Program-made: the position numbers and the translations under genes
Notes under the pieces: model-generated
Told to the model about the DNA's origin: nothing
The model's input: only the letters and a program-made list of their open reading frames with translations
The model's database searches: none
Part shown: positions 1 to 5,190 of the stretch, one piece after another
Numbering within the stretch: position 1 is the first letter of the stretch
Layout of the letters: every line of letters begins with the position of its first letter
Assembly: GCA_002293605.1 (NCBI GenBank)
Contig: DBDO01000083.1
Location: 1 to 5,433 of the forward strand
Direction: 5' to 3'
DNA from: Desulfovibrionaceae bacterium UBA930
Lineage (GTDB): Bacteria > Desulfobacterota > Desulfovibrionia > Desulfovibrionales > Desulfovibrionaceae
DNA: 5,433 bases

Positions 1-1
1 G

Positions 2-20
2 TGTGGGGCGGAGCCCCACA
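2..20 (-). terminator. Probable intrinsic terminator of the mla operon (tail outside the window)
   Basis: A perfect 8-bp stem (2-9 with 13-20) closes a 3-nt loop. On the minus strand it reads TGTGGGGC-TCC-GCCCCACA. It lies 13 bp past the stop codon of the mlaD-type gene, where an operon terminator is expected. The U-tract that would confirm it would lie beyond position 1 and cannot be seen, so this is stem evidence plus position only. Confidence 0.5.
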
Positions 21-33
21 AAATTCTGAACTT

Positions 34-933
34 TCATCGGCTTTGCTGCTCCTTTATGCTGTCGCCGAACAGAAAGCGGCGCGGGTCGCTCTCCAGCTTC
101 TGCCCGACCCGTGTCAGCACATGCACGAGATTTCGCATCTCTACCATCAGCATGCGCATGTCGGAAAGGCCCTGGGTGGAAAACTGCCTGAGGCCGGGTT
201 CCATGACCGCGAGCGTGGAATCCACCCGCGCGGCAATGGTGCGCACGGCCTCGGCAGAGCCTTTCACATCCCTGGCCAGCACCTGGTTGGCCGTGGCGAG
301 CAGTTTGCTCAGTTCGCCGCCGGATTTTTCCGCTTCAAGCAAAATAGCGTTTATACTGTCCGCGCGCGTGGCCAAAGCCCCGCTCACCTGAGAGAGCGAA
401 GCCAGTATATTTTTCAGGGCCTCCGTGTTCTCTTCGGAAAATACCGCCTCCACGCGCCGCAGCACCTGATTGGCCGCAGCCAGTACGTCCGGGGCCTGGG
501 AGACCACCGAGGCGAGCGGCGAAGGCTGGCACAGAATAAGCCCCACGGAATTTTCGCCCACCTCCATAAGCGGGCTCTGGGCGCTGCCGCCGGAAATGGA
601 GATGACGGAAACGCCCGTTATGCCGCGCGGCTCCAACTGGGCCATGGAGTCCTCGCGCACCGGCGTATCCGCGGCTATGGAAATGCGCACGCGCACCTCG
701 CCAGGCGTGACCCGGCTTATTGTGATGTCCGTCACCTTGCCGACCTTGATACCGGTAAAGAGCACATCGCTGTTGACGGAAAGCCCCTTGACGCTCTCAT
801 TAAAGGAGATGTCATAGGCGCTCATGGGAATGCTGCCCCCCCGGCCGCCAACCCAGAGAAGAAAAAGTCCGGCCCCAAGCAGGATAAGCAGGGAAAAAAT
901 TCCCACCAGCAGATAATTGGCGCGTATTTCCAT
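34..933 (-). CDS. mlaD: MlaD-type MCE-domain lipid-transport protein
   Basis: A 299-residue membrane-anchored MCE protein, the periplasmic lipid-binding part of an Mla-type ABC transporter. The N-terminus (MEIRANYLLVGIF) is the typical MCE start, followed by one hydrophobic segment at about residues 7-28 that anchors the protein in the inner membrane. The MCE/MlaD domain covers about 36-116 and contains the usual LEPRGITG...ISISGG core. Residues about 145-280 form a long, mostly helical tail with heptad-like spacing of Leu, Val and Ala, ending in the family-typical ESDPRRFLFGD motif. Such tails form multimeric helical channels or needles in longer MCE proteins, so this one may reach further than E. 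coli MlaD, which is shorter. It is last in the operon, 59 bp after the ATPase gene. The only Shine-Dalgarno-like sequence (AGGA) lies about 12 nt before the ATG, so initiation may be weak. The family assignment is secure. The exact substrate (phospholipid or other lipid) and direction of transport are not shown by the sequence. Confidence 0.92.
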   Translation of the reverse strand: MEIRANYLLVGIFSLLILLGAGLFLLWVGGRGGSIPMSAYDISFNESVKGLSVNSDVLFTGIKVGKVTDITISRVTPGEVRVRISIAADTPVREDSMAQLEPRGITGVSVISISGGSAQSPLMEVGENSVGLILCQPSPLASVVSQAPDVLAAANQVLRRVEAVFSEENTEALKNILASLSQVSGALATRADSINAILLEAEKSGGELSKLLATANQVLARDVKGSAEAVRTIAARVDSTLAVMEPGLRQFSTQGLSDMRMLMVEMRNLVHVLTRVGQKLESDPRRFLFGDSIKEQQSR

Positions 934-954
934 TATAGTGTGTTGTCCTTTTTT

Positions 955-977
955 CCGGAGGGGCTCTGCCCCTCCGG
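955..977. other. Perfect 10-bp hairpin between the ATPase and MCE genes
   Basis: CCGGAGGGGC (955-964) and GCCCCTCCGG (968-977) form a perfect 10-bp GC-rich stem with a 3-nt loop in the 59-bp gap between the ATPase and MCE genes. In the mRNA (minus strand) it is followed by six A residues, not U residues, and on the plus strand the T-run precedes the stem. It therefore does not look like an intrinsic terminator in either direction. It ends 21 nt before the MCE start codon. A role in transcript processing, stability or uneven expression within the operon is possible but is inference. Confidence 0.75.
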
Positions 978-992
978 CGAACTCCTGTTAGC

Positions 993-1805
993 TCAATCAA
1001 CGCCCCGGCGGGCGGCCCTGCCGCGCGGCCCGGTGAAGTATTCTTGTATCCAGGGGTAATCCAGTGTCATCAGGGCATCTATGCTATCCACGGCGTAGAT
1101 GCGTTTTTCGGCCAGCACGGCGACCCGGTCGCAGACGGCGTACAGGGAGTCGAGGTCGTGCGTGACCATGCACACGGTCAGGTTCAGGCTTGCGCGCAGC
1201 TTGAGCAGCAGGGCATCGAAAGCGGCGGCGCTCAAGGGGTCGAGTCCTGCCGTGGGTTCGTCCAGCAGCAGAATGGCCGGGTCCATGACCAGGGCGCGCG
1301 CGAGCCCGGCCCGTTTTTTCATACCGCCGGAAAGCTCGCCCGGGAGCTTGTCAAAGGCGTCTTGCGGCAGGCCGACAAAGGAGAGTTTCATCCTGGCTAT
1401 GGCCTCGCGCATCTGTTGTGACACAGATGTGAACTCGCGTAAAGGAAAGGCGATGTTTTCCCCCACGCTCAGGGAGGAAAAGAGCGCCCCTTCCTGAAAG
1501 AGCACGCCCCATTGCTGCCGGGCTTTGCTCCGTTCTTTTTCCGGGGCTTTTTCCATATTCACGCCCATAACGGTGACGCTTCCGGCGCTTTGCCGGTTGA
1601 GGCCGAGGATGGTGCGCAGCAGAACGGACTTGCCCGAGCCCGAGCCGCCGATCAGGCCGAGAATTTCGCCCTTTTGGATATCGAGATCAAGGTGCTCATG
1701 CACCAGTTGCGAACCGAAGCGGTTGCAGATGCCCCGCAGGGAGATGGCGGTTCCGGCTTCCTCTGCGCCTGTCCGGCTGCTGTTATGTTGCGCTGTTTGC
1801 GTCAT
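993..1805 (-). CDS. mlaF: MlaF-type ABC transporter ATP-binding protein
   Basis: A 270-residue cytoplasmic ATPase that powers the MlaE-type permease. All nucleotide-binding motifs are present: Walker A GGSGSGKS (53-60, Lys59), the Q-loop in VLFQEGALFSSLSVGENIAF (Gln104), signature LSGGMKKR (158-165), Walker B ILLLDEP (Asp182, catalytic Glu183), D-loop GLDP and H-loop His216. The Q-loop segment (FQ-GALF-SL-V-EN-AFPL) and signature GGM-KR are characteristic of the MlaF/MCE-associated branch. The C-terminal segment about 248-260 (LDYPWIQEYFTGP) matches the family tail that contacts the neighbouring subunit. Residues 1-20 are a poorly conserved extension, so the true start could be slightly downstream. 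The gene begins 12 bp after the permease stop and has no clear Shine-Dalgarno sequence, which suggests translational coupling to the permease gene. Length is normal for the family. An ordinary, intact enzyme. Confidence 0.94.
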   Translation of the reverse strand: MTQTAQHNSSRTGAEEAGTAISLRGICNRFGSQLVHEHLDLDIQKGEILGLIGGSGSGKSVLLRTILGLNRQSAGSVTVMGVNMEKAPEKERSKARQQWGVLFQEGALFSSLSVGENIAFPLREFTSVSQQMREAIARMKLSFVGLPQDAFDKLPGELSGGMKKRAGLARALVMDPAILLLDEPTAGLDPLSAAAFDALLLKLRASLNLTVCMVTHDLDSLYAVCDRVAVLAEKRIYAVDSIDALMTLDYPWIQEYFTGPRGRAARRGVD

Positions 1806-1817
1806 TGCCGTTTTCGT

Positions 1818-3005
1818 TTACATCCTGATAGTGCTGAAAAAAATGGCAAAGAGCGCATCCAGCACAATAACCGCGAAAATGGATTGCACAACGGAAAGCG
1901 TGGTTAAAAAGCCCACGCTTTCCGCGCTGCTTGTGGCCCGAAAGCCGTGAAAACAGCCGATAAGCCCGATAGCCAGGGCGAAAAAGGGCGTTTTGATGAG
2001 GCCCACGAGCGCGTTGTTCAATTTTGCCACAGAGCCGAGCTGGGTTATAAAGGCGGTGAAGCTGATATTGATGGTGAACAAGATAGCCACGGCCCCGCCG
2101 AACAGGGCCATAATATCGGCTATGAACACCAGCATTGGCAGGCAGAGTATCAGGGCCAGCATGCGCGGCGCCACGAGCAGGGCCAGGGGGTTGAGGCCCA
2201 TGGAGCGCAGGGCGTCCACCTCCTGGTTGGCCACCATGGCCCCTATCTGGGCCGTAAAGGCCGAACTGGAGCGCCCGGCCACCACAATGGCGGTAATCAG
2301 CACGGCCATTTCGCGCAGCACGGTCACTTCCAGCAGGTTCACGGCAAAGATATCCGCCCCGAACAGGGCGAGCTGCTGCGCGCCCATATAGGCGACCACC
2401 AGGCCGATCAAAAAGGTGAGCAGGCTGACAATGGGCACGGCCTTAAGCCCCACCTCTTCCATATGATAGATCAGCGGGGCCGCGCGCAGGCGTGAGGGGT
2501 GGCGGAAAAGGCCGCCCAGACAGGAGAGCACGCTCCCGAGAAAGGCGGTAAGGCTTGCCAGGAGCAAGGCGGAGTCGCACACCCTCTTGCCGAGCGCGGC
2601 GGGGAAGGGAAGTTTTTTTTCCCGCGCGGCAGGACCTTGCCCTTGCGGCAGCGCGGCCTGGTGCAAAAGCTCGGCATGGCCTTCCGCAATTTCGGTATAT
2701 TCGCAAGGAATGCCGCGCGCCCGCAGGCTTTCGGCCTTCAGGTTGAGAAGGAGCGCGCCGGAGCTGTCAAGCTGGGAGAGCCCGCGCAGATCAAAGAGCG
2801 CGAAGGCGGGCCGCGCCCCCTGTGCCCTCTCCTGTTCCAGGGGCTTTAAGGCGGATTGCAGCAGGCCTTCGGCCTTTGGCAGGCAGGCCAGGGTGAGCGC
2901 GCCGGAAAAGGCAAGGCGCAAGCCGCCTTCTTCGCTGCGCGAGACAAGCTGTAGTGCTGCGGGGGGCTTATGCTGTATCGTCATACCAGGGGTCATCAAA
3001 ACCAT
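1818..3005 (-). CDS. mlaE: STAS domain-MlaE permease fusion
   Basis: Inner-membrane permease of the lipid-transport complex, up to 395 residues. Residues about 15-120 form a STAS domain (strands LRLAFSGALTL and FALFDLRGLSQLDSSG, the latter the conserved Asp-Ser-Ser-Gly turn near 80-83). This corresponds to the separate MlaB protein of E. coli, fused here to the permease. A linker (about 120-140) leads into the MlaE domain (about 143-395), with hydrophobic segments near 145-165, 188-210, 230-245, 280-312, 340-355 and 370-392. Family motifs include REMAVLITAIVVAGRSSSAF (231-250), the AQIGAM/EVDALRSMG block, APRMLA, and KTPFFALAIGLIGCFHG (338-354). The start is uncertain. In-frame ATGs occur at 3005, 2996 and 2984, none with a good Shine-Dalgarno sequence. 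All three lie inside the end of the upstream gene (stop 2968-2970), so coupled translation is likely. The ATG at 2984 (MTIQHKPP) gives the shortest overlap (17 bp) and is my preference. Confidence 0.92.
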   Translation of the reverse strand: MVLMTPGMTIQHKPPAALQLVSRSEEGGLRLAFSGALTLACLPKAEGLLQSALKPLEQERAQGARPAFALFDLRGLSQLDSSGALLLNLKAESLRARGIPCEYTEIAEGHAELLHQAALPQGQGPAAREKKLPFPAALGKRVCDSALLLASLTAFLGSVLSCLGGLFRHPSRLRAAPLIYHMEEVGLKAVPIVSLLTFLIGLVVAYMGAQQLALFGADIFAVNLLEVTVLREMAVLITAIVVAGRSSSAFTAQIGAMVANQEVDALRSMGLNPLALLVAPRMLALILCLPMLVFIADIMALFGGAVAILFTINISFTAFITQLGSVAKLNNALVGLIKTPFFALAIGLIGCFHGFRATSSAESVGFLTTLSVVQSIFAVIVLDALFAIFFSTIRM

Positions 3006-3282
3006 CAGTCAGGCGGTAGCTTTTCACGGCAATGGTGTAATGGGCCTCGCCTTCCGCCTCTGCCTCGACAAAGGCCACTATGCCCCTTACCTCGACATTG
3101 GCGTTGATGTCGGCAAGCAGCCCCGCGCCAGGGCCTTTGTGCAGCACCTGGTAGGGCGTTCCGTCATCGGTGATAACGGCCACTTTCGCCGTTTCGTCCT
3201 TGCCGTGCATGTGCGCGGAGCCGGAAAGCGCCGGCAAGGCCTGAACATAGCCACGAATAGTCTGCATCGTTTGCGCGTTCAT
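2968..3282 (-). CDS. Small OB-fold-like protein leading the mla operon
   Basis: A 104-residue protein that I do not recognise by family. There is no signal peptide and no membrane segment, so it should be cytoplasmic. The predicted strand order resembles a small five-strand beta barrel of the OB type: TIRGYVQAL (8-16), AKVAVITDD (32-40), TPYQVLHKG (42-50), a short helix AGLLADIN (53-60), NVEVRGIVAF (62-71), then HYTIAVKSYRL (81-91). It ends in an acidic, aromatic tail (GFDDPWYDDTA). The ATG at 3282 is directly preceded by GAGAG, a close-set Shine-Dalgarno sequence; an ATG five codons later has none. Its 3' end overlaps the permease start by 17 to 38 bp, so it is almost certainly transcribed and translated with the transporter. 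Codon use matches the downstream genes. The fold is a guess from the pattern of strands, and no function is assigned. Confidence 0.75.
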   Translation of the reverse strand: MNAQTMQTIRGYVQALPALSGSAHMHGKDETAKVAVITDDGTPYQVLHKGPGAGLLADINANVEVRGIVAFVEAEAEGEAHYTIAVKSYRLTDGFDDPWYDDTA

Positions 3283-3316
3283 CTCTCATGCGGGTGTTGA
3301 GGTGAAAAGCGAAAAG

Positions 3317-3356
3317 TTCATGCCCTACGGCTAGTATGTTTTGTCTATGGCATGAA
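3317..3356. repeat. Inverted repeat TTCATGCC/GGCATGAA upstream of the mla operon
   Basis: Perfect 8-bp arms (3317-3324 and 3349-3356) are separated by 24 bp, giving centre-to-centre spacing of 32 bp, about three helical turns. They bracket the presumed transcription start of the minus-strand operon. This is compatible with a two-site operator for a dimeric regulator. The alternative is a leader-RNA hairpin with a large loop. The repeat is seen directly; the regulatory role is inference. Confidence 0.5.
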
Positions 3357-3372
3357 GCTCCCCGCTTGGCAA
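3344..3372 (-). promoter_or_regulatory. Candidate sigma70 promoter for the mla operon
   Basis: On the minus strand TTGCCA (3367-3372) and CATAGA (3344-3349) are separated by exactly 17 bp. Transcription would start near 3337, about 55 nt upstream of the first gene. The -35 box is good and the -10 box is weak. Its outer edge touches one arm of the inverted repeat at 3317-3356. Confidence 0.35.
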
Positions 3373-3415
3373 GAGGGGTGTGTGTTTTTAGGGTCTTTGC
3401 GACTGGCTTTCTGGG

Positions 3416-3444
3416 GGGGAGTATATATTTCTTGCATACTCCCC
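3416..3444. promoter_or_regulatory. Inverted repeat GGGGAGTAT/ATACTCCCC, candidate hicAB operator
   Basis: Perfect 9-bp arms (3416-3424 and 3436-3444) surround an 11-bp centre, 48 bp upstream of the hicA start and next to its presumed promoter. Centre spacing of 20 bp (about two turns) suits a dimeric ribbon-helix-helix repressor. HicB here carries such a domain, and HicB-type antitoxins commonly autoregulate their operons. Neither strand has a U-tract after the stem, so it is not a good terminator. Confidence 0.5.
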
Positions 3445-3471
3445 TCGACAAGTAGGTAGAAAATCTATACT
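3445..3471 (+). promoter_or_regulatory. Candidate hicAB promoter
   Basis: A good -10 box, TATACT (3466-3471), lies 21 bp upstream of hicA. The best -35 candidate, TCGACA (3445-3450), leaves a short 15-bp spacer and is only a partial match. It directly abuts the inverted repeat ending at 3444, so a repressor bound there would block it. The -10 is fairly convincing, the -35 is not. Confidence 0.35.
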
Positions 3472-3482
3472 GTATTTTGGCA

Positions 3483-3491
3483 GGGGGGAGG
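3483..3491 (+). promoter_or_regulatory. hicA ribosome binding site, unusually close
   Basis: GGGGGGAGG ends one base before the hicA ATG at 3493. The GGAGG core is therefore much closer than the usual 5-9 nt, although the upstream G-run could pair in a better register about 4 nt away. It fixes the hicA start, since there is no other ATG nearby in frame. Confidence 0.6.
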
Positions 3492-3492
3492 C

Positions 3493-3684
3493 ATGAAGGC
3501 AAAGGAAGTCATTCGGCGTCTCAAGGCAGGTGGATGGGTGGAAGAACCGGGGAAAAAGACGGGCCACAGGAGCTACAAACATCCAAGCAAGCCGGGCAAG
3601 GTGACTGTTCCATACCACTCCGGCGATCTGAATCCTTGGACTGTCAAGAGTATTGAAGAACAATCAGGAGTGAAGATGGGTTAA
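3493..3684 (+). CDS. hicA: HicA family mRNA interferase toxin
   Basis: A 63-residue HicA toxin, a small double-stranded-RNA-binding-fold ribonuclease that cleaves mRNA when not held by HicB. The order is typical: N-terminal helix KAKEVIRRLKAGGW (2-15), then the catalytic strand GHRSYKHP (24-31) with the expected histidine at His25, then KPGKVTVPYHSG (33-44), where VTVP is the family hallmark, and a C-terminal helix PWTVKSIEEQSGV (48-60). Length is normal (families run about 60-80 residues). The catalytic segment reads K-T-G-H-R-S-Y rather than the common K-G-S-H-x-x-F/Y. The histidine aligns, so activity is expected. The gene precedes hicB by 43 bp on the same strand, the usual toxin-first order. 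It lies divergent to the mla operon and differs from it in base composition, suggesting later acquisition. Confidence 0.93.
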   Translation: MKAKEVIRRLKAGGWVEEPGKKTGHRSYKHPSKPGKVTVPYHSGDLNPWTVKSIEEQSGVKMG

Positions 3685-3727
3685 GGGGAATGCCCTGGTC
3701 GCTCTTTTTATATGGCAGGAGAACACG

Positions 3728-4159
3728 ATGTCTGTATATTACGCGGGCTTTATTCCTACAGAAGGCGTATATGCCGTGCTTTTTCCCGACTTTCCGGGTT
3801 GTAACTCTCAGGGCGACAGCCTGGAAGAGGCTTTTGCCATGGCTACAGAGGCCTTGGCAGTACACCTTGAGTGCATGACGGATGATGGTGATGCCATTCC
3901 AAAGCCAAGTACGAAACAGGAAGCGCTACGTAAACTGCAAGAACGCGCTGTTGTTCTGGAAATGGGAGACTTGCCGGAGGGAAGTGAATTACACCCGGTA
4001 CAGGCCCCTCAACTGGACGCGCAGGTCAAAAAAATTGCGGTGTCCTTCAGCCAGTATAAGCTGGATATGATTGATCGCAAAGCCAAAGCCGCAGGCCTGA
4101 CCCGCTCCGGTTTTCTCGCGGCAGCTGCCAGCGCCTTTGAGAGCCGCCAGCAAGTATAG
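3728..4159 (+). CDS. hicB: HicB family antitoxin with C-terminal ribbon-helix-helix domain
   Basis: A 143-residue antitoxin of HicA. Residues 3-48 are the HicB domain, a partial RNase H-like fold, recognised by YYAGFIPTEGVYAVLFPDFPG, the CNSQGDSLEEA turn and the helix AMATEALAVHLE. Residues about 50-100 form a linker, including PKPSTKQEA, the usual end of the domain, and an extra stretch around 75-98. Residues 102-138 (KKIAVSFSQYKLDMIDRKAK, then AGLTRSGFLAAAASAF) form a ribbon-helix-helix DNA-binding domain, expected to dimerise and repress the operon. A good Shine-Dalgarno sequence (AGGAGA, 3717-3722) sits 5 nt before the ATG. Many HicB proteins are shorter or carry a helix-turn-helix instead, so this is the longer RHH subtype. 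It is intact and paired with the toxin just upstream. The convergent gene beyond it is an Rpn-type nuclease. Confidence 0.93.
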   Translation: MSVYYAGFIPTEGVYAVLFPDFPGCNSQGDSLEEAFAMATEALAVHLECMTDDGDAIPKPSTKQEALRKLQERAVVLEMGDLPEGSELHPVQAPQLDAQVKKIAVSFSQYKLDMIDRKAKAAGLTRSGFLAAAASAFESRQQV

Positions 4160-4168
4160 CCTTGGGGC

Positions 4169-4324
4169 CTTTGTGTTAGCAGGCCCTGGCTGCTATGAGC
4201 GATCTGCGGCAAGCTGCTTTACTTCGTCAAGGGAGAGGCCGGTTGCCCTGGCGACAACATCCACAGAAATGTTGTCTCTGAGAAGATTCCGGGCGACTTC
4301 CAGCTTTTCCTCCTGCCGTCCTTC
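4169..4324. repeat. 156-bp perfect direct repeat, copy 1
   Basis: Identical base for base to 5191-5346 (offset 1022 bp) as read by eye. It covers the last 43 codons of the complete rpn gene, its stop codon (4193-4195) and 24 bp of trailer. Identity ends abruptly on both sides. On the coding side, copy 1 continues into 12-bp repeats while copy 2 continues into a different sequence. Confidence 0.97.
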
Positions 4325-4405
4325 CTGCAAGCCTTCCTGTAAGCCTTCCTGCAAGCCTTCTTTATACGCCCCCTTCATCCTGGCAGCATTATCCCTGCGG
4401 GACAT
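4193..4405 (-). other. Possible internal start giving a free 70-aa Rpn C-terminal module
   Basis: Met219 of the rpn gene (ATG 4403-4405) is directly preceded by GAGGAA, and Met228 (ATG 4376-4378) has AGGG 14 nt upstream. Translation from either would release the EG-repeat helix and C-terminal module (70 or 61 residues). Short in-frame products of E. coli rpn genes have been reported to act as antitoxins to the full-length nuclease. Spacing of both sites is poor (2 and 14 nt), so the support is weak and rests mainly on family precedent. Confidence 0.25.
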
Positions 4406-5059
4406 TTCCTCATATTCAGCCAGACGCCGGGCTTCCGCATCGCCGCTGAGAATTTGAACAACTCCGTAAGCGTCAGCTATTGCGGGTCGTGTTTGAGCGA
4501 TCATGGTAAATTCCTCCTCAGTTTTGGCGGCAAAGAAGCGCAACCAGTTCGCCAAAGGTGAATCGTCCGCGTTTTTCGCCTTTTGTACTTCAAGGACATG
4601 AATCTCTGAGGAATAAGGGAAGCTGATATTCGTCCTTGTGTCATATCTGACAAATTTATTATGAAATTCTTTGCTGTCCTTAATCAAAATCGGATAATAA
4701 ATCAGGATGCTTATAGCGCGATTGATTTGATCGAAGTCATCACCCGCATCCATTTGCTCAATGAGGAGCTTCGAATTATAATACTCCATGCGCTGCCAGA
4801 TGGCAGGGTGAGCGGCCACCTGGAGTTCTACCGCAACAGAATTACCGCTTTTGGTCGTAATTCTTAAATCCACAATGCCCAGCTTGTCATTTTTGTGCCT
4901 TCGCAACAAGTGGGGATCAACCACACGGATATCCTGATATTCACCCAGAGGCAGATCAAGGGTTGATTGCAAAAAATCAGCAAGAATATCTATAGTTTGC
5001 GGCCCAAAAATTTTTTTGAACGCTACGTCATAGTGGGGCGCGATGAGTGCTGACTCCAT
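4193..5059 (-). CDS. Rpn-family PD-(D/E)XK nuclease / recombination-promoting protein
   Basis: A 288-residue member of the Rpn family (often annotated as PD-(D/E)XK nuclease-type transposase). E. coli relatives are DNA endonucleases that stimulate RecA-independent recombination and are linked to phage defence. The N-terminus has the family opening HYDVAFKKIFG (9-19). The nuclease core has Asp64 in VDLRI (63-67) and Glu78-Leu-Gln80 in AVELQ, the D...E-x-Q metal site, followed by QRMEYYNSKLL (89-99), FDQINRAISILIYYPILI (109-126) and HVLEVQK (154-160). Residues 205-250 are a charged helix with EGLQ repeats. Residues 251-288 are a C-terminal helical module ending DVVARATGLSLDEVKQLAADRS. The reading frame can be extended to a TTG at 5107. 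I chose the ATG at 5059 because GGAGAAGAG precedes it at good spacing and the likely promoter lies between the two starts. The gene appears intact. It is convergent with hicB. It is poorer in GC than the mla genes. Confidence 0.88.
   Translation of the reverse strand: MESALIAPHYDVAFKKIFGPQTIDILADFLQSTLDLPLGEYQDIRVVDPHLLRRHKNDKLGIVDLRITTKSGNSVAVELQVAAHPAIWQRMEYYNSKLLIEQMDAGDDFDQINRAISILIYYPILIKDSKEFHNKFVRYDTRTNISFPYSSEIHVLEVQKAKNADDSPLANWLRFFAAKTEEEFTMIAQTRPAIADAYGVVQILSGDAEARRLAEYEEMSRRDNAARMKGAYKEGLQEGLQEGLQEGRQEEKLEVARNLLRDNISVDVVARATGLSLDEVKQLAADRS
4321..4356. repeat. 12-bp tandem repeat (three units) in the rpn coding sequence
   Basis: Three consecutive 12-bp units, CTTCCTGCAAGC, CTTCCTGTAAGC and CTTCCTGCAAGC, with degenerate partial units on each side. 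On the coding strand they encode repeated Glu-Gly-Leu-Gln (about residues 234-248). Unit length is a multiple of three, so gain or loss of units changes linker length without breaking the frame. The array starts within a few bases of the edge of the 156-bp direct repeat. Confidence 0.9.
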
Positions 5060-5085
5060 CAGGGCTCTTCTCCAGTGTTGGCATA

Positions 5086-5114
5086 AAGATAAGGCTTTTT
5101 TGCTCAAAACTCAA
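5086..5114 (-). promoter_or_regulatory. Candidate promoter of the complete rpn gene
   Basis: On the minus strand TTGAGT (5109-5114) and TATCTT (5086-5091) are spaced exactly 17 bp apart. Transcription would start near 5079, leaving a leader of about 20 nt before the ATG at 5059 with its GGAGAAGAG ribosome site. It lies just downstream of the terminator of the upstream rpn gene, so the two genes appear to be separate transcription units. It also argues against the TTG start at 5107, which would be upstream of the transcript. Confidence 0.5.
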
Positions 5115-5126
5115 GGAATCGCAAGA

Positions 5127-5150
5127 AAAAAAGGGGGGCCAAAGCCCCCC
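5127..5150 (-). terminator. Intrinsic terminator of the upstream (partial) rpn gene
   Basis: On the minus strand GGGGGGC-TTTG-GCCCCCC forms a perfect 7-bp GC-only stem (5133-5139 with 5144-5150), followed at once by a run of T residues (TTTTTTTCTTGC). This is a textbook rho-independent terminator for minus-strand transcription. It lies about 65 bp past the stop codon of the partial rpn gene (5215). On the plus strand no T-run follows, so it works in one direction only. Confidence 0.9.
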
Positions 5151-5190
5151 ACATAAAAAGCCTTTTTTCCTTGCCAGAGAACAAATTGCT

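Noticed and set aside
932..937. A perfect TATAAT on the minus strand overlapping the MCE start codon
   Set aside because: There is no -35 element at suitable spacing, and transcription from it would begin inside the coding sequence.
1..1059. A 352-codon plus-strand open frame with no stop
   Set aside because: It is antisense to the well-supported MCE gene and part of the ATPase gene. Its product is rich in His, Arg and Gly with no domain pattern, a typical shadow in GC-rich coding DNA.
2587..3300. A 237-codon plus-strand open frame opposite the permease and OB-like genes
   Set aside because: It is compositionally biased (Ser, Arg, Ala, Pro), has no recognisable motif and lies fully antisense to two supported genes.
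3359..3390. Interrupted stem CCCC...GGGG followed by TGTGTGTTTTTA on the plus strand
   Set aside because: The stem has a mismatch and there is no plus-strand gene upstream for it to terminate.
4165..4195. Hairpins between convergent hicB and rpn (GGGCCT/AGGCCC and TAGCAG/CTGCTA) as a terminator
   Set aside because: Stems are only 6 bp, mutually exclusive, and no T-run follows on either strand. Termination there is possible but not supported.
4009..4212. Similar short minus-strand frames starting MPQIAHSSQGLLTQR at 4212 and 5234
   Set aside because: They exist twice only because the 156-bp direct repeat is duplicated. Each runs into unrelated sequence and is out of frame with the rpn genes.
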